NCBI GenBank assembly: GCA_003158745.1
Contig: PMLC01000119.1
Location: 1 to 44,269 of the forward strand
DNA from: Acidobacteriota bacterium
GTDB lineage: Bacteria; Acidobacteriota; Thermoanaerobaculia; Thermoanaerobaculales; Thermoanaerobaculaceae
DNA length: 44,269 bases
Direction of reading: 5' to 3'
Of the stretch, positions 1-8,357 are shown piece by piece (the first letter of the stretch is position 1; each line of letters starts with the position of its first letter). Position numbers and translations under genes: made by a program. The notes below the pieces were generated by a model. The model was not told where the DNA came from and ran no database searches. It saw only the letters and a list, made by a program, of their open reading frames with translations.

Positions 1-24
1 GTTCGAATCGCGCCGGGCGCACCA
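1..24 (+). tRNA. 3' end of a tRNA, probably tRNA-Arg (cut by window edge)
   Basis: The first bases read as the last T-stem base and T-loop (G TTCGAAT), the 3' T-stem strand (9-13, CGCGC), the 3' acceptor strand (14-20, CGGGCGC), discriminator A (21) and an encoded CCA (22-24). The 5' acceptor strand would therefore be GCGCCCG with discriminator A, a combination common in bacterial tRNA-Arg. The anticodon lies outside the window, so the identity is an inference. Confidence 0.8.
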
Positions 25-233
25 GTCAAGAAAGCCATCTTCAGGCCGCTCGTGGGTGGCTACACTTGTCCCAGAACCGGGTTTGCGGCCCATTTTGCGC
101 CCTCCCCAAATCGCAGCCTTGGCGGGAGTTGGGGAGTAGAATTCCGCCGAGAGCGACCAGCGGAGAGGCAACATGACCCTTCAAGGACTCCGGGTGAGGA
201 GCCTAGCGCTGGCGGTGGAACGCGAGCGTGGTG

Positions 234-1157
234 ATGCGGTCTGACGAAGCCCTGTTCGTCATCGTCAGTGAGAGCGCGGGGGGTGCCGCCGAGGCCCGCA
301 TCGCCGCGCGCCTTGCGGAGATGTTCCGCACCAATGGCATCGAGGCCCGCATCGCGATCGCCCGCGACGGCGCGGGGATCGTCGCGGAGGCGCGGGGGGC
401 CATGGCGCTTCGCCCCGGTTGCATCGTCGCGGGAGGTGGCGACGGCACGGTCAACGCGGTCGCCGCCCACGTCGTGGGCACGTCCACACGGCTCGGCGTG
501 CTGCCAATGGGCACTCTCAACCATTTCGCCCGTGACGCGGGCATCCCGTCAAATCTCGGGTCGGCGATCGCGTGCATCGCGGTGGGGCACACTCGGGCCG
601 TTGACGTCGCGCGTGTGAATGATCAGATCTTCCTCAACAACTCGAGTCTGGGGCTCTATCCCACGATCGTGAAGATGCGCGATGAGCAGCAGCAGCGCCT
701 CGGCCGCGGCAAGTGGCCGGCGTTCCTCTGGGCGCTCGTAATGGCGCTGCGGCGCTTCGCGTTCGTCACCGTGGAGATCGAAGTCGGCGGGACGCGCGAG
801 GTGCGGCGCACCCCGCTTGTTTTCGTCGGCAATAACGAGTACCTCGTGACCGGTCTTGCGATCGGGCGGCGCGCCCGTCTGGACGGTGGACGGCTCGCAC
901 TGTACGTGCCGCCGGCGCTCGATCGCCTTGATCTCCTGCTGCTCGCGCTACGAGCTTTCACCTCCCGCGGAGCCCACGACCCGGATCTAGAGGCCATCAC
1001 GGCGACGGCGATCACGGTTCGGTCCCGCCGGCATTCGATGCAAGTGTCGCTCGACGGAGAGGTCGTGCGACTTCGTACGCCGCTCCATTACGCGATCATG
1101 CCAGGTGCGCTGCAACTGATCGTGCCCGCGCCAGATGAGGAGGTCGCTGCGCCCTAA
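234..1157 (+). CDS. Diacylglycerol/lipid kinase family protein (YegS/DagK-like)
   Basis: This protein of about 307 residues carries the DAGK catalytic signature GGGDGTVN near residue 65, followed by the LPMGTLNHFARD segment that resembles the GTxNdfAR motif of the family. The C-terminal half has the expected beta-rich pattern ending in a conserved SLDGE-like stretch. The family phosphorylates diacylglycerol, sphingosine or undecaprenol-type lipids at the inner membrane face using ATP; the substrate here cannot be told. ATG 234 is preferred to the in-frame GTGs at 228 and 231. It ends 4 bases before the preferred start of the next gene, so the two are probably cotranscribed. Confidence 0.88.
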   Translation: MRSDEALFVIVSESAGGAAEARIAARLAEMFRTNGIEARIAIARDGAGIVAEARGAMALRPGCIVAGGGDGTVNAVAAHVVGTSTRLGVLPMGTLNHFARDAGIPSNLGSAIACIAVGHTRAVDVARVNDQIFLNNSSLGLYPTIVKMRDEQQQRLGRGKWPAFLWALVMALRRFAFVTVEIEVGGTREVRRTPLVFVGNNEYLVTGLAIGRRARLDGGRLALYVPPALDRLDLLLLALRAFTSRGAHDPDLEAITATAITVRSRRHSMQVSLDGEVVRLRTPLHYAIMPGALQLIVPAPDEEVAAP

Positions 1158-1161
1158 CCCA

Positions 1162-1977
1162 ATGCGCACCATCGTCCACCTATCCGACCTGCACTTCGGC
1201 GATGCCGAACCTGCGCTCGTCGCGCCCCTGATCGCGAGCGTCCAGGATTGCGCCCCGAACCTCGTGGCGATTTCCGGCGATCTCACCCAGCGTGCCCGCC
1301 GCGCGCAGTTCCGCATGGCACGTGCCTTCCTCGACCGTCTGCCCGCTCCGGTGATCGTGGTCCCGGGCAACCACGACGTGCCGCTCTACAATGTCGTCGC
1401 CCGCTTCCTGCACCCCCTTGCGAACTATGAGTGCGCCATCGGACCGGACCTGGAGCCGCTCTACGCCGACGATGAGATCGCGGTGCTCGGCATCAATACG
1501 GCACGCTCCCTCACGTTCAAGAGCGGCCGCATCAATGAGGAACAGGTGGCGCGGGCGCGCGGACGGCTGTGCGCCCTGCCCGCACACGTCCTCAAGGTCG
1601 TGGTCACCCACCATCCCTTTGACCTCCCGGAAGACGCCGCTGCCAGGGAGCTGGTTGGGCGCGCCGCGATGGCAATGCGCGGCCTCGCGGCCTGCGGTGT
1701 ACACATCATTCTCTCGGGCCATCTCCATACCGGACGAGTGGGCACCACGCGCGCGCGTTTCGCCATCGAGGGGCACTCAGCGCTAGTCGTCCAGGCTGGC
1801 ACCGCTCTGTCACGACGACGGCGGGGCGAAGCGAACGCGTTCAACGTGCTGCGAACGGCGTGCGAGTGCGTGACGGTCGAGAACCGCGTTTGGAGCGATC
1901 CTGAGAACGCGTTCATTTGCCGGACGCGGCAAGGCTTTCGCCTCCGGGACGGACAGTGGCTGCGCGCTGCAGGATAA
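1162..1977 (+). CDS. Calcineurin-like metallophosphoesterase (CpdA/Icc type)
   Basis: The protein starts MRTIVHLSDLHFG, the D-x-H metal motif of class III cyclic-nucleotide phosphodiesterases. It continues with SGDLTQ, PGNHD, VTHHP and SGHLHTG, giving the full set of metal ligands in the usual order. About 271 residues, normal for CpdA-like enzymes, which hydrolyse 3',5'-cAMP or other phosphodiesters; the substrate is not established. ATG 1162 begins at the family motif. An in-frame ATG at 1135 lies inside the preceding kinase gene and would add nine residues. A GAGGAGG stretch at 1137-1143 sits rather far upstream of 1162, so the start is not fully settled. Confidence 0.88.
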   Translation: MRTIVHLSDLHFGDAEPALVAPLIASVQDCAPNLVAISGDLTQRARRAQFRMARAFLDRLPAPVIVVPGNHDVPLYNVVARFLHPLANYECAIGPDLEPLYADDEIAVLGINTARSLTFKSGRINEEQVARARGRLCALPAHVLKVVVTHHPFDLPEDAAARELVGRAAMAMRGLAACGVHIILSGHLHTGRVGTTRARFAIEGHSALVVQAGTALSRRRRGEANAFNVLRTACECVTVENRVWSDPENAFICRTRQGFRLRDGQWLRAAG

Positions 1978-2142
1978 TCGTCAAGGTGCGCCAAACATGA
2001 GGACTTCGGCAGGAGACTCAGCTGCAAGCGCTGATTGCAGCGCTACCAGTTCGGAGATCGACTTGCGAGACTCTTCCGAGCAGCCGGTTGGCAACGCCAG
2101 TGGTAATAATTGCCCGAAGGTATTGTCGTGATCCATGGGAAC
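1978..2142. other. Intergenic stretch with a small hairpin
   Basis: No gene is seen here. Bases 2021-2027 and 2035-2041 (GCTGCAA / TTGCAGC) can pair across a 7-base loop 44 bases after the phosphoesterase stop. No T-run follows, so a terminator role is only possible. The stretch runs into the inverted-repeat element at 2143. Confidence 0.4.
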
Positions 2143-2177
2143 CTAGCCTGGATCATGGGTATCCCCTTGACTCAGGT
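2143..2177 (+). repeat. Left terminal inverted repeat
   Basis: CTAGCCTGG, two variable bases, CATGGGTATCCCCTT, two variable bases, CTCAGGT. It pairs with 2435-2469, with mismatches only at the two dinucleotides. Confidence 0.85.
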
Positions 2178-2434
2178 TGTCTCAGGAGAAGTTAGTGCTT
2201 CGGCAAAGTGGTGCCCGTTCAGGTCGGGCCATGGAGGCGAACGAAACACTTGTAACTGCTTGCAGAAGTTTGTCATGGGCGCAGGCTGCGACGGCGGCAA
2301 TGATGGGACCAGGAGCGTTGAGGTTCTCGTGGAGGTGCTTTCCGGGCGGCGTTCTGTAGCACGCGACAAGGAACCTCTCATCTCATGCGCGACAGGTAAA
2401 GTCCATTCTCATATTGGGCTCCTAATGAGTGCTG

Positions 2435-2469
2435 ACCTGAGCGAAGGGGATACCCATGGGCCAGGCTAG
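2435..2469 (-). repeat. Right terminal inverted repeat
   Basis: The reverse complement matches 2143-2177 at 31 of 35 positions. Read on the minus strand it starts CTAGCCTGG and ends CTCAGGT. Confidence 0.85.
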
Positions 2470-2613
2470 TCGCGCGCTGGGCGCGGTGCGGGTCGGCTTC
2501 CAGGGCGGCGAGGCCGGTGAAGAGCTGGTCTTCGACGCCTTCGTCGCGGCGGCTTGCACCTGGCCCCCCGCGGCGCTCGTAGCGAGACCGCACCCGACTA
2601 CTCGGACAAGCTC

Positions 2614-3891
2614 CTAGACCACGAACATCGCGATCCCCGCCGCGAACATCGCGAGCGTCGTGAGGCCCACGACCACGCGCCCCAGCCACGAACTCGGCTG
2701 GCCACACATGACGTTGCGATCCGAAGCGGCGTGAAGGATGCCGACCAGCAGGAACGGCGCCAGGAGGCCGTTGATCACCGCCGTCCAGTAAAGCGCCTTC
2801 ACCGCGCTGATCCCCGCGAAATCCATCGCGACACCGATCGCGATCGAAACTCCGATGACGGCATAGAAGGCACGGGCTCGCGTGAACTTCTGGTCTATTC
2901 CCTGCCGCCAGTTGAACGTCTCTGCGAACGCGTACGCGGCGGAACCCGCGAGCGTCGGAATGGCAAGCAATCCGGTCCCCACGATGCCGATCGTGTAGAG
3001 CAGCATCGCGAAGGGGCCCGCCAGCGGACGGAGCGCGGCCGCTACGTCGGCCGACGTTGCCAGCTTTGTCTGGCCGTGCGCGTGTAGTGTGCTTGCCGTC
3101 GTCACGATGATGAAGAACATTGCGACGTTTGAAAAGAGCGTGCCAAGCCCGATGTCGATCTTCCGGTCGCCGATCTCCGTTGCAGTCGCTCCCTGCCGCG
3201 CCTTGATTGTGAGCTGACCGGCTGCCTTTTCTTCCTCGACCTCCTGCGACGCCTGCCAGAAGAACAGGTACGGACTGATCGTCGTTCCGAGGATCGCGAC
3301 GAGCGTCGCCCACGCGTCGCGACCGTGCGGCAGATTCGGCACGACCGTCGCATGCAGCACGGCTCCCCAGTCGGGGTGGACATCGATGGCGGCGACGACG
3401 TACACCGCAAGGATCAGCGCCAGCCACTTGAGCGTTTTCGCGATCGCCGCGTATTGCAGCCGGATCGTCGCGATCGTGATCCCGATGCCGCACGCGAGCA
3501 CCCAGACGAACGCCGGCACGCCGGTGAGCAGGTGCCCCGCGTCCGCCATCCCGCCAAGATCGGCGCCGACGTTGATGGTGTTGGCGATGAACAACGCGCC
3601 GGCCGCGGTGGCGAGCAGCCACCGCGGGTACTTCTGCCGCAGCGCTCCGGCCAGCCCTTGGCCGGTGACCAACCCGATCCTCGCGCACATCATTTGCACT
3701 GCCGCCATCAATGGCCAGAGAACCGGTGCGGTCCAGAGAAACCGGGTGCCGAATTGCGCGCCGGTGATGGAATATGTCGCGATCCCTGAAGGATCGTCGT
3801 CGGCGGCGCCGGTGATGACGCCTGGTCCCAGCGCGGCCGCGATGCGGCGCAGGGCGGAGACTTTGAGTGGGGTCTTTGAGGGTGCGGGCAC
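2614..3891 (-). CDS. Nramp-family metal ion transporter, divergent clade
   Basis: A 425-residue polytopic membrane protein with about 11 hydrophobic segments. Near residue 34 it has DDDPSG at the position of the Nramp helix-1 DPGN motif, and the central part has the family-like ISPYLFFWQ stretch. In the helix-6 position, where Nramp transporters have MPH, this protein reads AIPTLAGS, so the metal-binding methionine is apparently absent. Nramp proteins import divalent metals with protons. Loss of the Met is known from Nramp-related magnesium transporters, so selectivity for Mg or another ion is possible but unproven. It is divergent from the PLD-family gene at 4021, with 129 bases between them. 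Confidence 0.85.
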   Translation of the reverse strand: MPAPSKTPLKVSALRRIAAALGPGVITGAADDDPSGIATYSITGAQFGTRFLWTAPVLWPLMAAVQMMCARIGLVTGQGLAGALRQKYPRWLLATAAGALFIANTINVGADLGGMADAGHLLTGVPAFVWVLACGIGITIATIRLQYAAIAKTLKWLALILAVYVVAAIDVHPDWGAVLHATVVPNLPHGRDAWATLVAILGTTISPYLFFWQASQEVEEEKAAGQLTIKARQGATATEIGDRKIDIGLGTLFSNVAMFFIIVTTASTLHAHGQTKLATSADVAAALRPLAGPFAMLLYTIGIVGTGLLAIPTLAGSAAYAFAETFNWRQGIDQKFTRARAFYAVIGVSIAIGVAMDFAGISAVKALYWTAVINGLLAPFLLVGILHAASDRNVMCGQPSSWLGRVVVGLTTLAMFAAGIAMFVV

Positions 3892-4020
3892 TTCGCGTAG
3901 TGTAGTCCCGGCCGTTGGCGATACTGACTTCAGGTCCCTAGGGTCGCGGGCCGCCAGGGCGGCACGGGCGGAGAGGATCTTCGCAGCAACGCTTCGGACG
4001 GCAGGTGTAATCTTAAGTTT

Positions 4021-5325
4021 GTGACGATTGCCGGCCTCCGACGCTCAAAATCGCTGTGTCTTTTTGGGGTCGTCCTCATTTCGTTCGCAGCGGGCTTCGT
4101 GTTCGCCATTGCCGTCGCGAAGTCGAGCGCGCCGAAGCAGACAATCTACGAGCTGCCTCACGGTTTCACGGTGAGCGCGCCGACGTTTCTGCCGTCGGCG
4201 CTACCGGGCCCGACGATGACGTCCGGAAACCGACTCGAGCTTCTCGAGAACGGCGACGCGATCTTCCCGGCCATGCTTGCCGCCATCTCGTCCGCTCGGG
4301 AGACCGTGAACTTCGAGGCATACATCTTCTGGTCCGGTGAGGTGGGCACACGCTTCCGCGACGCGCTCGCCGACAGGGCCGCGCACGGCGTCGCGGTACG
4401 CGTCCTGCTCGACGCGGTCGGCTCTCCGCGCGGGAGCCTGAAGGCGAGCGACGTCGACACCCTGCGCCGCGCCGGCTGCCGCGTGGAGTTCTTCCACTCG
4501 ACGAAACCGTGGATGCTCTGGGTGGTGAACCATCGCAACCATCGGCGGGTTCTCGTGGTGGATGGCACGGTCGGCTTCACGGGTGGCGTTGGGTTCGCCG
4601 ACCAGTGGCGAGGCGACGCGGATTCCCGCGAGCACTGGCGCGACACGCAGGTGTGTGTGGAAGGACCTGCGGTCCGTGGCCTCCAGCGGGCGTTCCAGGA
4701 GAACTGGTCGGAGGCGACGGGCGAGCCCCTCGTCGGCGCCGAGTTCTTCCCCGCTCTCCCGCAGATCGCCTCGACGTCCGTCGCAGTCGTGCCCTCGTCA
4801 CCGCTCGCGGCGATGTCGGGCGCGGGACGCGTCTACGCGATCTCGCTCGCCGCGGCCGTGAAGGAGATCTGGATCGCGAACTCCTACTTCCTTCCGGACG
4901 AAACGACGGCCGGTCTGCTCATCGCTGCTGTGAAGAGGGGCGTGGACGTGCGGGTGATGATCCCGTCGGACGAGCAGGACGACGTTCCCGCGACGAAGGC
5001 GGCGGGCCGCTCATCCTTCGGGCCTCTGCTCGAAGGCGGCGTGAAGTTCTTCGAATACCAGCCGACGATGTTCCACCTAAAGACGATGGTCGTGGATGGG
5101 ATCTTCTCCACGGTGGGATCGGCGAACTTCGACGACCGCTCGTTCCATCTGAACGAGGAGGTCAATCTCTTCGTGTACGACGCCGCGTTCGCCGGTTTGA
5201 TGAAGGAACGCTACCTGCGGGACGAATCGCGCTGCCGCCCGTACACGACCGCGACGTGGAAGGCACGCTCGCTGAGGAAGCGGGTGACGGAGTGGCTCGT
5301 GGGGCCCTTCCGGTCCGAGCTCTAG
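4021..5325 (+). CDS. Phospholipase D / cardiolipin synthase-like protein
   Basis: 434 residues: an N-terminal membrane anchor (about 10-32) followed by two PLD domains. The second active-site motif is canonical HxKxxxxD (H352, K354, D359), followed by GSANFDDRS. The first reads HRRVLVVD (H174, R176, D181), with arginine where the catalytic motif has lysine, but it is followed by the normal GFTGGVG. The family transfers phosphatidyl groups, typically making cardiolipin at the inner membrane. The K-to-R change may alter activity. The GTG start at 4021 has no Shine-Dalgarno site, but a -10-like TAATCT lies at 4008-4013, so a leaderless transcript is possible. Confidence 0.87.
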   Translation: MTIAGLRRSKSLCLFGVVLISFAAGFVFAIAVAKSSAPKQTIYELPHGFTVSAPTFLPSALPGPTMTSGNRLELLENGDAIFPAMLAAISSARETVNFEAYIFWSGEVGTRFRDALADRAAHGVAVRVLLDAVGSPRGSLKASDVDTLRRAGCRVEFFHSTKPWMLWVVNHRNHRRVLVVDGTVGFTGGVGFADQWRGDADSREHWRDTQVCVEGPAVRGLQRAFQENWSEATGEPLVGAEFFPALPQIASTSVAVVPSSPLAAMSGAGRVYAISLAAAVKEIWIANSYFLPDETTAGLLIAAVKRGVDVRVMIPSDEQDDVPATKAAGRSSFGPLLEGGVKFFEYQPTMFHLKTMVVDGIFSTVGSANFDDRSFHLNEEVNLFVYDAAFAGLMKERYLRDESRCRPYTTATWKARSLRKRVTEWLVGPFRSEL

Positions 5326-5514
5326 CTAGCTCAGCCCGAGTCTACTCAACAGCGAACAATCACCATATGGGCGGCAATTTGGAGGCCCGCCGCTTCCCCT
5401 CGGGGGTCTTCGCCCCGGCAGACTTGAGGGGCGTTCCTCTGGTGGGAGACGGCCTTCTTCGCAGAGGTCACGGGGAGGTTTTCTCCACGGGAGTCGTTGG
5501 CGTGGCTGGAGGTT

Positions 5515-5991
5515 CTACCGGGGGGGCGCGACGGATTCCAGGAATACACTTCCCTCGAGTGCCTTGATCCCCAGCTCTTTGCACTTCTCGCCGGCACCCA
5601 TCCTGAATTCCAGCCTCCACTTGCGCGTGATTCCCTCGACTGGGATGCAGGCCGTCTCGGACGTGAGCCACCCTGAAGTCTTACTCGCAGTGCATTCCCA
5701 GTAGAAGAACTCCAGGTTCTCCTCCTTGACCCAGGTGGTTTTCTCCTCCCCCCCATTGTTGTTCGCAAAGAAGGCCACGCGATAGAACCCGTTCTTTTCC
5801 TTGTGTTCGCCCCATCCCCCCGTGAAAGTGAAGAACCCGAAAATGGTCCCCGCCTTGAGGTGGTACTCCACCTTGCCCCCAGTGGCAGAGGTGTAGGTTT
5901 CGACGTCCTTCGCCAAGACCGCGCCGACTCCTTTGTCGGCCCACGCGGAGACTGAAAAGAGGAGAGTCGCGAACACCACCGAGATCTTCAC
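5515..5991 (-). CDS. Secreted hypothetical protein
   Basis: A 158-residue product starting at GTG 5991, preceded by AAAGGGGA at good spacing. A longer in-frame start at 6030 would put charged residues before the signal. The N-terminus is a classic signal peptide ending in SAWA. The mature part is rich in aromatic residues and glycine (FFTFTGGWGEH) and has three cysteines that could form a disulfide. No family was recognised. It is convergent with the PLD-like gene; the 189 bases between them hold no evident feature. Confidence 0.65.
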   Translation of the reverse strand: MKISVVFATLLFSVSAWADKGVGAVLAKDVETYTSATGGKVEYHLKAGTIFGFFTFTGGWGEHKEKNGFYRVAFFANNNGGEEKTTWVKEENLEFFYWECTASKTSGWLTSETACIPVEGITRKWRLEFRMGAGEKCKELGIKALEGSVFLESVAPPR

Positions 5992-6129
5992 CCTGTTCCC
6001 CTTTCTGCGTCCTCCTGGCAGAAGAGGCAACCAACCAAAGTGCCGTTTCCTCCACGTAGGCGCACTTCAAGTTGATAGGAACCGGCGCCGATAGGGCAAG
6101 TGGGGGCCGGGGCGTCCCGAAGGCGCCGC

Positions 6130-6426
6130 CTATTTCAGGTGCTTGCTGACCAGCTTTGTCATCTCGAACATCGACACCTGCTTCTTGCTGCCGAACACGC
6201 CGGAGAGATTAGCGTCGGCATTGATCATGCGCCTGTTCTTTGGGTCTTGCAGGTTGTTCTTCTTGATGTACGCCCACAGCTTCTTCGTGACTTCGGTTCG
6301 CGGTAGCGCCTTCGATCCGACGACCGCAGCGAGTGACGCGCTCGGCGTCATCGGCTTCATGAAGGCTGCACTCGGCTTGCGCTTCGCAGCTACCTTTTTC
6401 GTTGTCGCTTTCTTCGTGGCCATCAT
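6130..6426 (-). CDS. SWIB/MDM2-domain protein with lysine-rich tail
   Basis: 98 residues from ATG 6426, with AGGAG five bases upstream. Residues 1-17 are a basic KATTKK-type tail like those of bacterial histone-H1-like proteins. Residues about 25-98 form a SWIB domain, with LPRTEVTKKLWAYIKKNNLQ and the closing MFEMTKLVSKHLK. SWIB domains occur in eukaryotic chromatin remodelers and as stand-alone proteins in several bacteria, where the role is poorly known; a nucleoid or DNA-topology function is inferred. Another basic-tailed DNA-binding protein is encoded nearby at 6789. Confidence 0.9.
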   Translation of the reverse strand: MMATKKATTKKVAAKRKPSAAFMKPMTPSASLAAVVGSKALPRTEVTKKLWAYIKKNNLQDPKNRRMINADANLSGVFGSKKQVSMFEMTKLVSKHLK

Positions 6427-6788
6427 TTTTGCTCCTTTCTGACCGATCTTCCATAGGAGAGTGCTCCAGGGAAAACCGCTTGTCAATCTCCCCTCCAGCC
6501 TCTCAATGGAGGGTGCGGCAGGGATGGCGGAAGGAAGCGCGCCTCTCTCTCATGACGAAGCTGAGAATTCTCTCAATGGGTGCGTCCTGATTGCGCAGGA
6601 AGCAGCAGGGCCTGAGCCACGAAACGTCCATCGACTCATCGGCGTGCTTGGTGGGCTCCGAGGACATATCTACAGGGACGCACAGACCCGGCAACACCCG
6701 GCCGCCCTCCTCGGTGAGTGGTCCTGTGCGACCCCAGTTGCGCCGAAGGAGTAATCTAGAATCAAGGTGTTCACCGGAAAGGAACCCC
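6427..6788. other. 362-base divergent intergenic region
   Basis: The region separates the divergent SWIB and HTH genes. A 7-bp hairpin (CCCTCCA 6491-6497 / TGGAGGG 6507-6513) lies in the SWIB leader. The decamer CTCTCAATGG occurs at 6500-6509 and again at 6570-6579, 70 bases apart. No convincing gene or full promoter was identified. Confidence 0.4.
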
Positions 6789-7298
6789 ATGCCCAACATT
6801 GCGAAGGTCCTGAAAGACGAGATCTCCCGCGTCGCTCGCCGGGAAACCAAGAAGGCTGTCGCCTCGGTCAGCAGGCCGGCCGCCGGGCTACGGCGCACGG
6901 CTGCCGACCTGAAGCGGAGGGTCACCCAGTTGGAAAAGGAGCTGCACTTACTCTGGAAAACGATCGAGGGCCTCACCAAGGCTCACCCGTCGTCGGTTCC
7001 CGAGACGACCGACAAAGCGCGCATCACCGCCAAGGGCATGCGCAGCCTGCGGCGGAGGCTCCGACTGAGCGGGCAGCAATTCGCTAGGCTCCTGGGTATC
7101 ACGCCGCAGATCGTCTACGGGTGGGACAAGACAAGCGGCGCCCTGAGAATGAGGGCAACGACTCGAGCCGCCATTCTCGCCATCCGGGAGATCGGGGCGC
7201 GCGAGGCCCGAAAGAAGCTTGAGGAGATGAAGGGCACGAAGAAGCCGGGCAAGACGGCACCGAGGCGAAGACGCCGCCTGCCGAAGGAAACTACCTGA
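6789..7298 (+). CDS. Helix-turn-helix DNA-binding protein with coiled coil and basic tail
   Basis: 169 residues from ATG 6789, preceded by AAAGGAA at 6778-6784. Layout: a basic N-terminal helix (1-35), a probable coiled coil (about 36-60, KRRVTQLEKELHLLWKTIEG), an XRE-like HTH (about 80-115, LRLSGQQFARLLGITPQIVYGWD), and a lysine/arginine-rich tail ending RRRRRLPKETT. The HTH segment has the typical two-helix turn with a conserved W after the recognition helix. It is probably a transcriptional regulator or nucleoid-associated protein; the target is unknown. A longer in-frame start at 6591 lacks support. Confidence 0.75.
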   Translation: MPNIAKVLKDEISRVARRETKKAVASVSRPAAGLRRTAADLKRRVTQLEKELHLLWKTIEGLTKAHPSSVPETTDKARITAKGMRSLRRRLRLSGQQFARLLGITPQIVYGWDKTSGALRMRATTRAAILAIREIGAREARKKLEEMKGTKKPGKTAPRRRRRLPKETT

Positions 7299-7430
7299 CC
7301 CTCGATCCAGCGTCAGGTCAAAGTGTCTGCTCTATCGGGGCAACTTCCAAGGGTCTTCGTGCGGGGTTTTCGGGCGATTGGGGACGTTTTTCGCGGCTGT
7401 GGTGTCTAAGGGACGAGAAGGGAGGTCGTT

Positions 7431-8324
7431 ATGAACGTCCCGAAGGCACTTGCAACTGCAGCAGCCGTGGCTATCGGTTTGGCAGGACCGGCGCTCGGCG
7501 CCGCAACGCGCGGATTCTCGCTCCAGGTGGTGCTCGATGGCAGCGCTCGCCCCGAATATCACGCCCGCGGCGCGGTGTATGTGGAGGCGGTGCGCGACCG
7601 AGCGTACGTCCTGCGCATCACGAACCCGCTGCCGGTCAGGGTAGCCGTGGCGCTGGCCGTGGATGGCCTCGACACGATCGATGCGCGCCACGGCGACGCG
7701 CGCAGCGCCGCCAAATGGGTGCTTGGCCCATACGAGTCGGTTGAGATTCCGGGATGGCAGGTCAACGGCAGCAACGCGCGCCGCTTCGTCTTCACCGGCG
7801 AGCGCTCGTCGTATGGCGCGTGGCTCGGTCAGACCGACAACCTCGGCGTCATCGAGGCGGTGTTCTACCGGCAGAAGGTCGCTTGCAACAGGGTCGTGCC
7901 CCGCGCGCAGGCGCCCGTTCCCGAGGGTCAGGCGGGTTCGCGGGGCGACCGGAGCGCTCCGGCTCCGCAGAATCGCGCGTCGGAAGGAGCCCCCGCTGGA
8001 GCCGACGGGGTGGCGGGAGGAGTTCCTGGAGGGGAGACTTCCTTTGATGCTCTCGGAGGCACCGCCGAATCCCTTCCTAAGGACAGGAAGCTCAGCGATG
8101 AGTACGCGGCGACAGGCATCGGCGAGCGCACCCGGCACGACGTGGAGTGGGTGGACCTCGAACTGGAGGACACGCCGGCCGCGGTGATTCGCATCCGCTA
8201 CGAGTTTCGGGAGCAGCTTGCCCGCCTCGGAGTGCTCCCCGCCAGCTCGGATCCGTTCGTGCGTCGCGAAGGTGCTCGTGGCTTCTTCGGGGGCTACTGC
8301 CCGGATCCGTCGGGATACAGGTAA
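7431..8324 (+). CDS. Secreted hypothetical protein, two-part
   Basis: 297 residues with a clear signal peptide (1-24, ending ALGA) and a strong GGGAGG site before ATG 7431. The N-terminal half (about 30-150) is beta-rich, with AYVLRITNPLPVRVAVALAVDG, a GWQVNG turn and a YGAWLG segment; similar segments seem familiar from uncharacterised secreted proteins. A low-complexity Ala/Gly/Pro linker (about 165-205) joins it to a C-terminal part with ERTRHDVEWVDLELED and a conserved-looking RIRYEFREQL stretch. No enzymatic motif is visible. An accessory surface or secreted function is all that can be said. Confidence 0.75.
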   Translation: MNVPKALATAAAVAIGLAGPALGAATRGFSLQVVLDGSARPEYHARGAVYVEAVRDRAYVLRITNPLPVRVAVALAVDGLDTIDARHGDARSAAKWVLGPYESVEIPGWQVNGSNARRFVFTGERSSYGAWLGQTDNLGVIEAVFYRQKVACNRVVPRAQAPVPEGQAGSRGDRSAPAPQNRASEGAPAGADGVAGGVPGGETSFDALGGTAESLPKDRKLSDEYAATGIGERTRHDVEWVDLELEDTPAAVIRIRYEFREQLARLGVLPASSDPFVRREGARGFFGGYCPDPSGYR

Positions 8325-8357
8325 CATTTTGTCAGGAATGGAGATGAGGACCGGAGA

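Larger units (their letters stand above)
2143..2469. mobile_element. MITE-like element with 35-bp terminal inverted repeats
   Basis: Two ends (2143-2177 and 2435-2469) are inverted copies of each other, matching at 31 of 35 positions, with cores CATGGGTATCCCCTT and CTCAGGT. The outermost CTAG is palindromic, so it could be part of the repeat or a target duplication. The 257 bases between hold no recognisable transposase; open frames across it look non-coding. On the minus strand the right end reads an AGGAG-like site and then ATGAGAATGGAC, which soon meets a stop, as expected for a deletion derivative of an insertion sequence. The parent IS family was not recognised. Confidence 0.75.

Noticed and set aside
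1135-1161. An upstream in-frame ATG for the phosphoesterase
   Set aside because: It lies inside the kinase gene and would put nine poorly conserved residues before the HLSDLHFG motif; kept only as an alternative.
2110-2469. A 119-codon frame in the inverted-repeat element
   Set aside because: It starts and ends inside the terminal repeats, has no Shine-Dalgarno site and no family motif; the element structure explains the region better.
2378-3688. A 436-codon minus-strand frame overlapping the Nramp gene
   Set aside because: It is in another frame of a gene with transmembrane segments and Nramp motifs, and it is Arg/Asp/Gly-rich without motifs.
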